From: Staphylotrichum longicolle | Lineage: Eukaryota; Ascomycota; Sordariomycetes; Sordariales; Chaetomiaceae | NCBI GenBank assembly: GCA_019096155.1 | Contig: JAHCVI010000004.1 | Span: 2,790,001-2,854,000 of the forward strand | Length of the DNA: 64,000 nt | Direction: 5' to 3' | In this document: positions 31,307 through 43,762 of the stretch, piece after piece | Layout: each line of letters starts with the position of its first letter | Numbering within the stretch: position 1 is the first letter of the stretch | Position numbers and translations under genes: made by a program | The notes under the pieces: model-generated | The model's database searches: none | What the model saw: only the letters and a program-made list of their open reading frames with translations | Told to the model about the DNA's origin: nothing

Positions 31307-33532
31307 TCACTTCTTACAACACCCGCCCTCGACCTTGACCTCCTCCCCGCTCCCCTCCCTCCCAAACGCCAACCGGCTCACCCCGTCCACGACCCCCTTC
31401 CACCCGCCCGCCTTCTCCGCCACCTGGCTCGGCACCGAGACGTAGCTCGGCGGGACGTCCATGACGGGGTTGCCCGCGAAGAAGTTGCGCGGCCGGAGCA
31501 GGGAGGTCATGCCCTCGGCGGGCATGACGGGGAAGTCCTCGGGCGAGGGGAAGTGGGTCACGCCAAAGGTGTGCCACAGCACCACGTCCGTGTTGTCGAT
31601 GCTGCCCGTGCCGTCGCCGATCCAGTTGGTCAGGGCGAGGGGCTTGGTGCCCGAGGTCTGCGGGACGTGCTTGCCGGCGGGGTAGAGCTGGTCGTCCGCG
31701 TCTTTTGGATCTGTTAGTTGGGACTGGGGTTTGAGGAGGTTTGGGGATAAAACGTACAAGGCGTGACGTGCACGGCGTGCCGGGCAAAGGGGGCGCGGTT
31801 CCAGACGAGGGAGCCCGGCTTGGGCATCAGCCCGGGCACCTCGCGGCTGACGAGCTTGTAGCTGACGGGCTTCTTGCTGTACGGGTTGAGCTTGTTGGTG
31901 TTGGCGATCTCCCAGGTGCGCGAGGTGGCGCCGTCGTAGTCGGTCATGGCCTCGCCCGTCGTGGCCAGCTTGGTGCGCCGGTTGTAGAAGGCGTTGCCGT
32001 AAAAGTTCTCGGGCGAGCCGACGGCGGCCTCGCCCGCCATGGCGTCCGACACGAAGACGGTGTTGTTGGGGCCGTCGACGTTGGCGTCGATGCGCAGGCA
32101 GAAGAGATGCTGGTGGTTGTGCGCGTTGACACCGGGGTACACCTGGGTGCCCCAGCCCTTGGTGTCCTCGTCCTCGTTAAGGGCGTAGGTGTTGAGGATG
32201 CCCGTGAGCTTGATCTCGGGCTGGATGGTGCCGTCCTGGTGGAAGACCCACGCAACCACGTACTCGTAGTTGGCTGCCGTAAAGATCTGCTGGATGATGA
32301 GCTTGCGGCCCCGCGTGACGATGACCGACTCGTCGCGGAAGTCGGTGTGCTTGAACAGGATGCCCGCATCCTCCTCGTGGATGCAGATGGCGTTCTTGAT
32401 GGTGCGCAGGCCGCCGGAGCGGGCGGGGAAGTGCGCGTCCAGGTAGTGGATCGAGCCTTTGCAGTCGCAGCCGAGGGACAGACTGTTGGTCATGTAGCCG
32501 GCGCCGTACTCGCCCTGGTCGAGGGCATGCTTTCGCTGGTGCGGGTGCTCGGGGTTGCCACTGCGTTTTTGTCAGTATTCTCTGTTTCGTCTTCCATCGT
32601 AAGGGTACGTACTATGGCACCACCATCTCGGCGAGCGACAGCCTGTAAAAGATGGGCCTGACGGTGCCCTTGTCGTTGAATGTGATGTTGTTCAGCACGA
32701 TACCCTCGCGGTAGTTGAAGCCGATGTGGAACTTCCAGTTCTGCCACTCAATCTCGCGGCCGGTCATGGTGAACGACACGCCTTCGGGCTGCGTGATGTT
32801 GATGGGTTTGAGGTTCGTGCGGTAGCCACCCCTTTCCTTAACGGCCGCCGGGTGGTAGTCCTGGGGCGGTGCCCGGCTGAGCGGGCGGCGGACCTTGGGG
32901 ATGTCGATGGCAATGATCTCGCCCTTGTCGGCATCGTAGATGGGGCAGAAGTCGAGCGGGTACTGGTACTGGCAGTTGTCGACGTCCGGGCGGTAATACA
33001 TGAGAGCCTGCTGCAGGCGCACCGAGCTGCCGTACCTCTCGTCATAGCCGATGGTCCAGGGGTCGCAGTACACCTTGTGCATGTCTTCTGGGGCGACACC
33101 GCTGATGATGCACTGCTCGATGACCTTGGGGTCTTTCCGGACGATATGTTCGACCAGCTGGAGCTCTTCCATGGTGATCTATGGGGGTTAGCGCGGGTCC
33201 GTTTCAGCGTTTTGCTTTCCAAAACTTACAATCGGCTGCTCTCCGTCGAGAAGATCCCACTTGGTGATCTTGACCTCGGCCAAGTCAATTAGACCATCGT
33301 ACACCTTACCGCCCGGAGCGATGACCACAACGTCGGCGACACGCTTCGGCCGCGGGGCGGTGTCTGGGTCTGCGAGCCAGGCCGTCATCTCGGCCTTGCG
33401 CGGCTCCTGCAGTGACACAACGTTGAAGAAGACATTGCCGTGGGCTTTTCTGACGATGGCAATGGCTGTTTCAATCTCGCCCAGTGTAAGAGGGTCGAAG
33501 GGATGCGGAAGGTCAACCACGGTAGAGCCCAT
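31307..33532 (-). CDS. Copper amine oxidase (TPQ-dependent)
   Basis: Oxidative deamination of primary amines to aldehyde, ammonia and hydrogen peroxide; fungal members are often peroxisomal or cytosolic. Four exons, 33532-33230, 33178-32613, 32560-31758 and 31710-31307, give 691 aa, a typical length. TAANYEYVVAW near residue 388 carries the Tyr that is converted to topaquinone (NYE/D motif). VNAHNHQHLFCLRIDANVDG provides the copper-binding HxH, and WHTFGVTHFPSPEDFPVMPAE the third His ligand. YDERYGSSVRLQQALMYYRPDVDNCQYQYPLDFCPIYD lies in the central domain. The start is at MGSTVVDLPHPFDPLTLGEI, the usual beginning of fungal enzymes. The C-terminus GGCCKK is not a canonical PTS1 signal. All splice phases agree and no frame problem is seen. 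Confidence 0.96.
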
Positions 33533-35212
33533 GGTAACGGTGGTGGCTAGTCAGGGCAACTGTAATCGAGGAATACAAGCGTCAAAGCAGAAGAGGGTCG
33601 AAGTTGTGATTTCGATTGCTGGGTGCCGCTGCTGAAAGAACCCCTCCCTGGAGGTAGTACGTGTCGGTGTTGCACGAGAAGATGTGGCTGTCCATGTCTC
33701 ACAACGTCGGCGTCTCCCCCCTCATATATCCCCAACTCTTGTGATGTCGATATCGCATCACGCTTGAGACTCCCGTCGGCTGGCCGTGTCGTGACTCCGA
33801 GCCTGCCCGCGTCGCCCACCAACGCTGATAAGGATCGGGGGCCCCTCATTTGCCAATCGATGTCCTCCTGTGATCAGGCATGTTCGGCCACATGGGCGCC
33901 ATGCGCCATGGGCCATGCGACATGCAAGATGCAGGACGTGCTTGACGGTGTCGAGTCACGGACTCACGGGCGCCGACCCCGCCAGAGTGTGTACGACGAC
34001 GCTGTCACAGAGCAGTCCACCAAGACGCGATAAGGTGCTTATCTGGGGCAGCTGGTCAAAATGTTGACAAACCCGCAGGGCTGGCCAACCGGCACTCCAG
34101 GGCTGGGAGCAAGGCGTCGGCCGATGACGGAACGCGGAGTGGGGATGCGGAGACTCGGAGACAAGTGGGGCATCACTCTCCGAGATGCCGACACGCCGGC
34201 GCCCATCCCGCGGGGGCTTGGCCGATTGGGTCGCACTTTTTTGCCTGTTTGAGGAAGATGCGGATTTGTCTGGTCTGATAAGGACTTGTGTTGGACTGTA
34301 TTATTCACCAGGCTGTCAAATATGTTCGAAAATCGGGTTTGGTAATGACTGCTGCAGTCGTCGTCAGCCTGGGCTTGTCATGAAGAATGCAAAGCCGACA
34401 TCTGATTAGATTTGGCTTTCATCCGAGCCCGTGGCGGCACGTGGGCGGCCGAACGTCGTGGTCCCACGATATGGGGGGTTCTGTGTGTGCTGCAAAACAT
34501 AAATTGGCGAATCCTCCGCGTCAAAAACGCACAGCCCCAAGACCGTTTGGGGTGGATGGGTTTTTTGCACTTTTGATGGAAGGGGCATCAGGCGCCTCGC
34601 CGATCCTGTGGCGCATGGGTCTTGGCAGCTGCACGGCTCGAATGAAAGGGGCCTGGTCTTCCAAATCTTTTTTTAGGCATCCATACACAGCAAAATCAAC
34701 AACAACCCCCTTGCTGGCCCTGGACACGGAAAGGCGGATCGACTGTCGCCAAGCTCGAGGATGAAAAGTCCAACCAGCCGGGCATGGCGACGTCTCAGAG
34801 GAAGAGGAGCTGTGTTTCTGGGCTCGGTCGTCCAGTGACGGAACTGACTCTGTACAGTCTGTCGTTCGCATTAATGTGATATGTTTTTGCTCTCTGCCGC
34901 CAGCACTGCCTGGCGCCAAGGACGTTGGATGTCACCCAACCCAGGATCAAGAGTCCGAACGGGAGGTTTGGGTATAGCGGCGTGACATTATGCCGCTCTT
35001 ACCTCCTTTCCATTTAGCTTGAGACGTCTGCACGCCGACTCAAGCAAGAGCCGCAGGCTCTGCTACCCCTGTCTCAGTCGGTTTTCTTGTTGCTAAAAAG
35101 ACTGTTGATTGCACGCGCTTCACAGCTTCACAGCATTGCCGCGTCGCAACTTTGACTTGGTTCCTTTGCTTCTTGCGCCCGAGTTGCTCGCACTCAAGTC
35201 AACAACCCAGAC
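33533..35212. other. 1.7 kb divergent intergenic region
   Basis: Lies between the amine oxidase start (minus) and the polyQ membrane protein start (plus). No protein-like ORF and no clear repeat. Confidence 0.65.
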
Positions 35213-36421
35213 ATGGCTCTCTACGCCGAGTACATCGCCTCGGTGGTGCTGTCGGGCCTGTGGATCACGCCCTTGTCCATCTTGTGGTTCATCAGCTTCT
35301 GTCTCGCCCGCAGGAAACAGGACCCCGCGCGTGTTGGTATCGCCTGGATCAAGACCGTCTTCCCCATCTGGATCTTGTAAGTGACTGACTCTCCTGAACA
35401 TTGCTCCCCTCACCTGCGCGTGCCGTGCAGTGGAACTAACATGTTTCCAGAGCGCTGCTATGCTTTACCATCAGGGGCGGCCTGCTCCTTTGGCTGGTGT
35501 TCGACGACAGCTACTATTATGTTTCCGATTCCATGGTGGTCCAGAAAGTCATGTCCCACCTTGCCGCAGTTGGCCTCTTTTTCGAGCATCTCGCCGACAT
35601 CTTTCTCTTAATCACCTTTGTCGAGCTGGCTAGCGGTTTCTTGCTCTGCCTCCAAGGTCCCGGCCAGCCCAGTTCGACTCGCAAAGTCAACCGCATCGCC
35701 ATCCTCGTCTGGAGCATCGTCCTCTTCGCCCTGGCCGTGGCTTTGTTTGGCCTCCAGAACTCATACGCCGTGCAGTTCATCAACCTCAGCTCGCAGGCTT
35801 CTCGTCGCACCAGCATGATGAAAGCCGTCCGCACCATCAACCAGCTTGCCGGCGCGCTCGAGATTCTCTTGTGGATTACCAGCATGCCCATGCTCGCTGC
35901 CGCCGCTTATGTCGTCCACAAGACCAAGCACCACGAGACACTTCGTGGCGTACGACCATCCCCTTTACCCAAGCTACTGGGCTTTGGTGCTGACTCCCCT
36001 CACAGACAGCTGTTCTCTTCCTCGTGGCGACCATCCTCAACTTCATCCGCCTCACCGTCGTCATGGCCATCAACGTCCACGTCTACGTCGCCAACCACAT
36101 CGACGTGCCCCAGGTCGTCCTCAGCGTCGTCGAGCCCTTGTTCGACTACGTCCTCATGTTCGTCCTGCTCGTCATCCTCTTCTCGCTCGCCATCCGCAAG
36201 CGCAAGGGCCTGTGGTCGCAGCCCCAGATGGGATGGAACTACCCCAGCGTGGCGTACATGCCCACGGCGCAGGGCGCGCCCATGCAGATGCCGATGCCGA
36301 TGCCATACCCGGGCGCGGGGACGGTGCCGCCGACGCAGCAGCAGATGCAGCCGACCCCGGGGCTGCCGGCGTATCTGCAGGTGGCTCAGCAGCAAGAGTG
36401 GCAGAAGCAACAACAGCAAAT

Positions 36422-36452
<31 letters not shown>

Positions 36453-36533
36453 CAACAACAAGGTCAACAGGTGGCACCCCAGGGGTACTACTACTACTAC
36501 CCGCAACAAACGCAGCAGCCGATGCCCGCGTAG
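35213..36533 (+). CDS. Multi-pass membrane protein with polyglutamine C-terminus
   Basis: Three exons, 35213-35376, 35451-35949 and 36006-36533 (the first intron has a CTAAC branch), give 396 aa. The N-terminal 260 residues carry about seven hydrophobic helices (for example IASVVLSGLWITPLSILWFISFC, VGLFFEHLADIFLLITFVELASG, IAILVWSIVLFALAVALFGL, LFDYVLMFVLLVILFSLAI), arranged like a fungal 7TM protein. Then come a Met/Pro-rich linker, a Gln-rich stretch with about 15 consecutive Gln (codons CAG/CAA, around 36420-36464) and a YYYYY segment. Similar topology occurs in fungal integral membrane proteins of unknown function. I cannot name a ligand. Overlapping ORFs in this region are frame shadows. 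Confidence 0.82.
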
Positions 36534-37388
36534 GGACAGCAGCAGGGGGCGGAGCCGGTCCGGTCGTGAATGGCTGAGGACCAACGATAGCATGACGATA
36601 GACGGACGTCGGAGTTTGATTAGTCGGGTACAGCCAGGTACCCCCTAGGTACAGATATCCACTTTGTTTTTGAAGTTAAGACAGAGAGCCCCTCACTGCC
36701 TTTGCATAATCTGCACATAACCTTGTGAAATGGCCCCTTCCCAAGAGTCATCTCATAAAGGTGCGAATAGCATGGTCACATAGGTTGTTTACGACCGCAT
36801 GGGGTAGAACAACAAAGTAAGACGGTGAACGAATAGACAAGGCAAGATAAGGAGGGGAGGGGGGAAAACAAGTGAGAGAGGTGGGTAAGAAGGAGCGAAG
36901 AGAAAAACTCAAGAATGAGAGAAAAAAGGGAGGAGAACAAACAGTCAAGGGGGTAGATCTTGCAGGTTAACATCCACGTCAACATGAACCCTCTCATATC
37001 ATCATCACAGAGCAACCAAGCCGCAACACCACCCACTCCAATAAGACAACAACACCAAGACGCGGGCCGAAACCACCAGACACTTTTCACGATCACCAGG
37101 CTCGGAACCGCAATCGTGAACATGCAAATGTAGTCTGTCTTTCATAGCAAGATCATTACAAAGGCCACTAGCCTGCTAAACATCCATGATATCATAAAAG
37201 CCACTCTCATTAAGTAACCACCTTCCCCCCCCTCCACCAAAAACACCCTCCTCCAATGGGGTATGTACCAACCAAGCAAGCGGCAAAACCTCCTTCCACC
37301 GCCAGACAAACAAGCAAGCAAATCGACACCCCATCCAGTGCGAGATACGGGAGGAAGATGGGAAACCAGCCCCATCCTACCGACCCGC
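36534..37388. other. Spacer between convergent genes
   Basis: About 0.86 kb containing the 3' ends of the polyQ membrane protein (plus) and the MFS carrier (minus). It includes purine-rich DNA around 36830-36950. If the carrier is read without correcting its frame shift, its tail would extend to 37210 within this block. Confidence 0.6.
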
Positions 37389-39186
37389 TCACGGCCTCCA
37401 GCGGAAGGCAGGGTGCTTCCAGTCCAGATCCTGCACCTCCTGCCGCGACATGCCGGCGAGCTCCTCCTCGACGCTGCGGCCGTCGCGGCGCTTGTTGTCC
37501 CACTTCATCCAAGAGCGTGGCGGTCGACACCAGCAGCACGACGCTGCAGGCCGCCAGGTTGAGGCCGTTGCCGATCGGGTAGTTGGGGCCGTCCCAGGGG
37601 AGATAGCTCCAGGTCGCGACCAGGCCGCCGATGTTGCCGCACATGACTGGAAAGCGAGCAGAGTTAGTATTGAGGGGGGAAGGGGGTGGGGGGGAGGCAA
37701 AAAGTTGGGCTTACCGTTCATGCCGATGGCACTGCTGCGCGCCGTGTCAGATACGACGTTGGCGCTGACTTGGGAGTTGGCCAAGGGACCCATGGCAAAG
37801 AGCGAGCTGGAGAGCAGGAAGGTAGCGGCGTAGCGGGCGTTGGGGTTGGTGGTGCCCAAGAACATGGAGTAGCCGACGATGACGAGCGGGGTGGTGAGGA
37901 TCATGATGATCTGGCGCGTGTCGAGGTACCAGCTGACCAGGGGCAGGGCGAGCGTGAAGAAGCCACCGACGACATAGGGGGGCACGGTGTAGAGCTGCTG
38001 CGTGATGGTCGACTTGTCCGGGTAGATGGTGCGGACGATGGTCGGGGCGAAGAAGGCGAGGCCCTGGACGGTGATGTTGTTGAGGAGGAACATGAACGAG
38101 GTGGAGAGCGTGACGGGGCTGAGGATGCCCATGAAAAGCTTCTTCTTGTCCATCTTGTCGAGCACCTCGGTGGTGGCGACACGCTCCGACTTGACGCGGG
38201 CAATGGCGAGGTCCTTCTCCTCCTGCGTGAGCCACCTCGCAGTCTCGGGCCGGTCGGTGAGGGTGAAGAAGCTGAGAAAAGGGGGTTAGTGCCGGAGGCA
38301 GAAACAGCGGAAGTGAGGGAAAAAGCTAACCTGATGATAGCCAAGCCGACGGTGATGATGCCTTCAATGGCAAAGATCATGCGCCAGCCGTGGATGCTGC
38401 CGAAGTGGTCGAGACTCAGGATACCGGACGCCAAGAGGCCACCGAATGCGCCAGCCATGGGAGCCATGACGATGTAGAGCGACAGGCGGAAGGTGAGCTC
38501 GGCGCGGCGGTACCAGCGGGACAGGTAGTACGCAATACCAGGCATCATGCCCGCCTCGAAGACACCGAGCAGGAAGCGGACACCGGCGGCCTGGTTGAAG
38601 TTGTGCACGAAGGCGGTGCAAAGCGAGACGACGCCGAAGCCGAGAGAGATGGCCGGGATGAACCAACCGGGACCAATCCACTTGCACATGACGTTGGACG
38701 GGATCTCGAACAGGATGTATGAGATGTAGAAGATGGAGAGGAGCGCATTGTAGTCGTAGCCCTTCAGGCCCAAGTCCTTCTCCAGACCGGCGATTTTGGC
38801 GTTGCCTGTTAAACATAAACAGTCAGACATGTCCCACAGCGTCATCAAATCGTGACCGTCTTACCGATATTGGCTCTGTCAATGAAGCAGAACAGATAGA
38901 GAAGCGACACGGTCGGCACAAGGTACAGGTCCAGCTTTCTGCAGAGCCTGGCCTCGGCCTTGGGGTCGAACTGGACGAGGGAGTGGCCGAACCTGGAGCA
39001 CGGGGTCAGTTTGCTGCGTCGCGCGCCGATGACGGTGACGGCGGAGCGTGGGTGGTCTCACTGGTCCGTGGCGGTATGGCCTCGCTCGGCGGCATCGTGA
39101 TGGTTCCCAACGGCGGGGGCCTCGGTGTGGTGAGCTCCGGCCTTGGAGGAACCCTCCGATGAGGGGGCTCTCTTCTCGTCGGCCAT
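37389..39186 (-). CDS. MFS anion:cation symporter (Dal5/Tna1-like), C-terminal frame shift
   Basis: Plasma-membrane carrier of the allantoate/nicotinate permease type. Five exons: 39186-39062, 38992-38865, 38805-38331, 38271-37715 and 37646-37389. Family blocks are KLDLYLVPTVSLLYLFCFIDRANIGNAKIAGLEKDL, GWRMIFAIEGIITVGLAII, FFTLTDRPETARWLTQEEK and VMCGNIGGLVATWSYLPWDGPNYPIGNGLN. Near 37510 the frame changes: the conserved tail (WMKWDNKRRD, then GMSRQEVQDLDWKHPAFRWRP) lies one frame away from the upstream helix (STATLL). One extra T in CTCTTGG accounts for this exactly, and the length of exon 5 is one base too long for its phase. Read literally, the protein would instead carry an unrelated tail ending at 37210. 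The substrate is unknown. Confidence 0.85.
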
Positions 39187-42100
39187 GGCGGCGGCGGTCG
39201 TGGAGGGCAGGATCACCAAGTGTTGGGCGGCGTTGGTCTGGAAGGGGCGCAACTCGACTCGGGCTTGTCAACTGGATGATGGCGAGCAGAGAAGGCACGA
39301 GGAGGGGGTGTCATGGACGAGCGCCGGTCCCCCTTTATCTACGGCGTCCTCGATGCGGCGACCAAGGTCCAGTGGATGACGCTCTGCTGCCATGTGGCCG
39401 TACCCTGCCGGCCTCCACCATCACGACTGCCTGTCCCAGATCCGTTGGGAGCTCCATTCGCAACCCCATGGGGGATCGCCAAGGCCACGTTTCCAGGGTC
39501 TGAATGAGAGCTTGGGCCGTTGAGGGTGTCCACGGCAGTGAGGTTCGGCAAGCCTTGGTGTCGGCTGCGGCGTCTGAGTGGCAGGGAACGCGTCGCTGGG
39601 CAGGGGTTAGCGTGACCGAGAGCAGGGGCGGGATGGAGCCCGGTCTGCTCCGGACCCCGCCAGCCCCAGACTCTCCATTCAATGCCCAATTCATGGGGTG
39701 TTAGCGCCGGAGGTGATGACCATGGGGCTTGCCGTATCCAGAACCGTGGCCCCAATACGGACAAGAATGCCGACTTTCAGATCCGGGGCATTGGATATGA
39801 CGGGCGAAATACGGTTATGTCTGGCTGCTCCGCGAGTCGCGATGACCCCGATTCGGCTTCACGACAGAGTCAAGACACAGCCTCGACAGACCAGCTCAGC
39901 CTAGCTCTCTCGAAGAGGTGGTGTGCCGGCAGTGCCGTGTTCGCAACGACGCCAGCGGCGAGGCTCACGGCGGGACCTGGGCCCACCGCATTGGATTGGA
40001 GGGATTCCATATTGCAGGTGAAGAGCACGTCGCGGCGATGTTGCTGGTTTTCGGTTAGCATGCCCTCCCGCCAAGCGCGTGAGACCTGGGAGATGCCTGC
40101 CGCGCGCGCCTCGAAAACTGCCATGCGGAATTGCCATCCTGGGGTTGGGCTCTTGCCAAGCAGTGCAAGCACACCCCCGTTCGACCGCCACCCCGCCATG
40201 GGCCCGCCAGATGGCTCCACTCCGCTGCCTTAGCCTCTTACCCCGACTCTGTACCCCGCTGCTCTAGCCCGAATCCAGCCGAGGCCTTGCCGGATCGTGG
40301 GGCTCAAATCGTAGGCTCCACGCCAAGGCCTCGGCCCTCTCCACCTGTTTTCAATCACAGCCTTCTGGATGGGCATCGATTGAGTCCCGGTTCAATATCG
40401 GAAGGGGCTGAATCCACTTCACAGGCTCCATTCAGCCCAGAACTCCAAAGACTCCATCCAGAACCCCGCGTCCCAAACCCGCGGTGGCTTGCCAGGGCCC
40501 ATCGCAGCGTCGGGACGCATCCGCTACCAGCCGCTGCATCGCCTTGGCATCATTTCCCAGAGACTTCGCCCACCCAGGCCTCCGGCTCTTGTCGTCACCA
40601 TCACAGCTGCCAAGTGTTGTACCGGTACCTGGCCGGATGAACAAACAAGCGGCGCGCGGAAGCTGCATTCCATGGCGTCGCCAAGTCGAGCCGCGCAAAG
40701 AGCCTCCTAGGCACTGACATCGCAAAATGCACGTCACGTCGTGAAATTGAGTTTCATGATGCATGCAGGACGATCGATTGGGTTGACAGCCCTCCAACTC
40801 TGCGTCTAACAGCACCAACACATCTGCCGCGGGCACCCTGTTGGCTTTGCAATCCCCAGAGCGAATAGTGCGCATGATGGGTCCGCGACTCCGTGTGTGA
40901 CAGGTGGACCGTGGACCTCATGATTGGCTAAGCTGTGGTGGACCGAGGCTGTTGGACTCATGGCCTCGCGGGCCTAGCCCTTTCTCGTACATCTCGCCGT
41001 TGCCTGTGGATGCAACCACAGCTGCCGAGTAGGCTATGGAGGCTATCTGGCTTCGAAGGTTTTGTTTTTCAGACCATCATCGTTAGGGACACGCTTTCAA
41101 ACACCAGCGTGTTCTGGGGAGGAGTGGCGAACAGCGCCAAGCACTTCGGCTCTTGCTATGTACACAGATCGCACTCAAACACTCCCATCAGGTTGAGAAA
41201 CAGCATAACCGAAAGCCAAGAAATGCGGCTCGGGAGGTGAGGAGCTCCGGCATCGTTCTCGGCAATGATTCCTTGCTCTCGAGTTCTGGGCGCTTACCAT
41301 ATCCAAAACAGCACAGTATCAATGCTGAGCAGAGAGCACGACTTAGGAACACATAGAAGGTCGACGAGTGTCTTTCCTGTTCTGCATCTGCCCAAGGATG
41401 TATGGTGGCCGGCATCCGTGGGCAGCTCGAAGCTGAATATCGAACCCCTAATCAGGTGACGAACTCGCTAGTTGTTTCGCCATCGCTGGTGTGTGTGCAA
41501 CTCTGGCCTTGCCACTGCCGTCTCTCTGGGACCGGAAACATGCTCCGGATGCAGCTTGGCGCCCGCTCCCGCCTGCTTGGCTCACGACACAAGCCTGCGC
41601 CGGCACCGGCCGGCAGACTGGGGCTCGGCGTGCCGGATACGCTATCCTTCTCACCTGCCGGATGAGGACTCGTCGTACCCGAGTAGCGTGTGCCCAATTT
41701 CTGGGAGCGGCTCATGCACTGCGGCTACCGGTACCACGCTGCACACCGGCAAAGACGGACCAGCGCCATGACGAGGCACCAACTGCATCGAGCTGCAGCG
41801 AGAGTGATCTCACCAGCGGAATGGAACGCAACCCGGGCCATACTTGAAGACGCGTACTCGAGCTGCTCTTGGTGTACACACCAGTATTTATAGATGCTGC
41901 CTCCCAATACCCAACCAGTATGGCGTCGAACTTAGCTTACCCAAAACAAAGTCCGAGTCCCTACTTGCAGACGCACTATCTGTTCTGCCAAGCGGTGAGT
42001 TCCTTTGGCACTGTCACATGCCATGGCGCTCTTCGATTTCAAACTCAGGGTTTCGGTTGGTCCAGTTGCTACGCAACACAAATATCGATTACCTTAGTCC

Positions 42101-42708
42101 ATCATGTTCCCCGAGGTCACCGAGCAACTGAAACTGGAATGAAGCTCAGGAGGAAATGCCCGCTAGTCTGCTCCTGCCAGATCTTGATCTCTATTGAGAG
42201 GAAGTAAACATGATTCGGACGTTCTGTGGTATAAATGGCCGCCTTTCTGCCCCAAGTCTCACACTGCGAGCTTCCAGCCGTCGCTCATTGTATCCCTTGA
42301 ACGTTCAAGAATGGTTCCGCCCCTGATGCACAGTGGGTAGGCATACCCGGACGTGATGAACGAACTGTCCTTTTCTTCAGCACTCATCACAAACCACCAC
42401 CACTTCTGCTCTTAGAGCGACGTTCGAGCATGGCCTCCACATGATGTTGCCCGTAGTTCCCTCTTAGCGGCTTACGCCGAGGGAGATATCGAATAGAAAG
42501 GATAAAAGTTAGAGAATTCCCTGAACGGCGAGCAAAGAATGCATCGAAGATTCCCAAAACAATAATGCTCTATGGAGGAAACAGAAACTGTCCGCAAGTT
42601 TCGTATTCATGGCTCCTCCCATTGCCAGTGCCAGCGTGGAAACCCAACACTCTAGAGCCCATCGCAGAAACGACCAGCTTCGGCACTGAAGGAGGCCTCC
42701 ACATCTGG
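39187..42708. other. 3.5 kb stretch without a recognisable gene
   Basis: The largest gene-free interval in the window. ORFs up to about 180 codons exist but look like chance frames in GC-rich DNA. No terminal repeats, transposase or polymerase motifs, tRNA or strong tandem repeat were spotted. It could hold non-coding transcripts or strongly diverged remnants. Confidence 0.55.
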
Positions 42709-43762
42709 TCAACAACTTCCACTCTCAATCTCCTCGACCATTCCCCTCAACTCCTTCAACGTCGGCCTTTCCTCCGGCTTTTCCCGTAGACACGCCTCAA
42801 CAACAGCTTGCAACGGCTCTGGAACGGGCCACTCCACCTGATTCGTAATCGGCGCGTTCGCATACACCAACCTCTTGATGCAAATTCCCAATATCGTACA
42901 CATCCGACATGACAGACCACCCCGAATCGGCGATGCCGCCATCCCACCTCACCTCTGGCGCAGCCCGCTGGCCCCAGCGGCTCTCCAAGTCGCAGACGAC
43001 CAATTTACCACCGTCCGGGGTGAACAGGAAGTTGTCGATGCGCAGGTCCCGATGCACGATCCCTACCGAGTGCAGACATGCCACGCGTGGATGAGGCCCA
43101 GGATCCACGTTCTGTAGACCCGCAACGACGAGAAGCGCCCCAGGGTAGACGCACGCGTTGACAGCTTCTCAAAAACCAGCTCGCCGTCGGGGGAGGCGCC
43201 GAGGAGGCGGATGAGGTGAGGGGAGACGGGGGTGCCTGGGCAGGCGCCGCCTTGACAGAGGAGCAGATTTTCAATCTCGCTTCGGTATTTCCCCTTTTTG
43301 ACGAAATGCGCGTCCGGGTTGACCTCGACAACCGGCAGTTTGGCCACCAAGTCGCTAATGTCCTCAAAGTGGTCTTCCACCGGCTCGGGGTGAGGGGGGG
43401 CATGTGTCAAGTTGGCGGATCATATCGCCTTTGATTTCGAAGTGGCCTGAGACCGAAGGCAAATCGCGCTCGAGGCGGAGGATATCGCCCGACAGAGTCC
43501 CCGGGAGGTCGAAAAGATGGACGTGGCGGCCGAGCTCGGTGCCGTCCTCGTACCAGATCCTCATGGATGGTGGAGTCCCACGCACCAGTTCCATTTCGAG
43601 GACTGGTTGGCCGATGGGAGGGAACAGCTTGGTTCCCTGCCGTTTGCGTTGGTAGGCCGCTCGGAGGCGGAGGACTTGTTGGCTGAAGGCATCGTCGGTA
43701 ACATCTCCCATGATGGTCAATGGTCGTTGATCGTCGGTAAGCGGTCGGATGGGGTAAGTCAC
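42709..43762 (-). CDS. Atypical protein kinase, frame-disrupted
   Basis: Fungal kinase-fold protein. Downstream of a 110-residue N-terminal region come PVSPHLIRLLGASPDGELVFEKL, SVGIVHRDLRIDNFLF (catalytic loop HRD...N intact), GKLVVCDLESRWGQRAAPEV (DLE in place of DFG, then the APE motif), SDVYDIG and VYANAPITNQVEWPVPEPLQ, ending in EKPEERPTLKELRGMVEE. These blocks fall in different frames. The shifts sit at a C7 run near 43397, in CACGCGTGG near 43084 and in GGGAATTTGC near 42886; one base more or less at each site gives a continuous protein to the stop at 42709. The N-terminal start is uncertain (43762 or 43711). It is similar in style to other Sordariomycete kinases of unknown role, and the DLE motif questions normal metal binding. 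Confidence 0.68.

Noticed and set aside
37210..37644. Extended MFS tail to 37210 as the true C-terminus
   Set aside because: The conserved Dal5-type tail is present one frame away and exon length is off by one; the long tail has no family resemblance.
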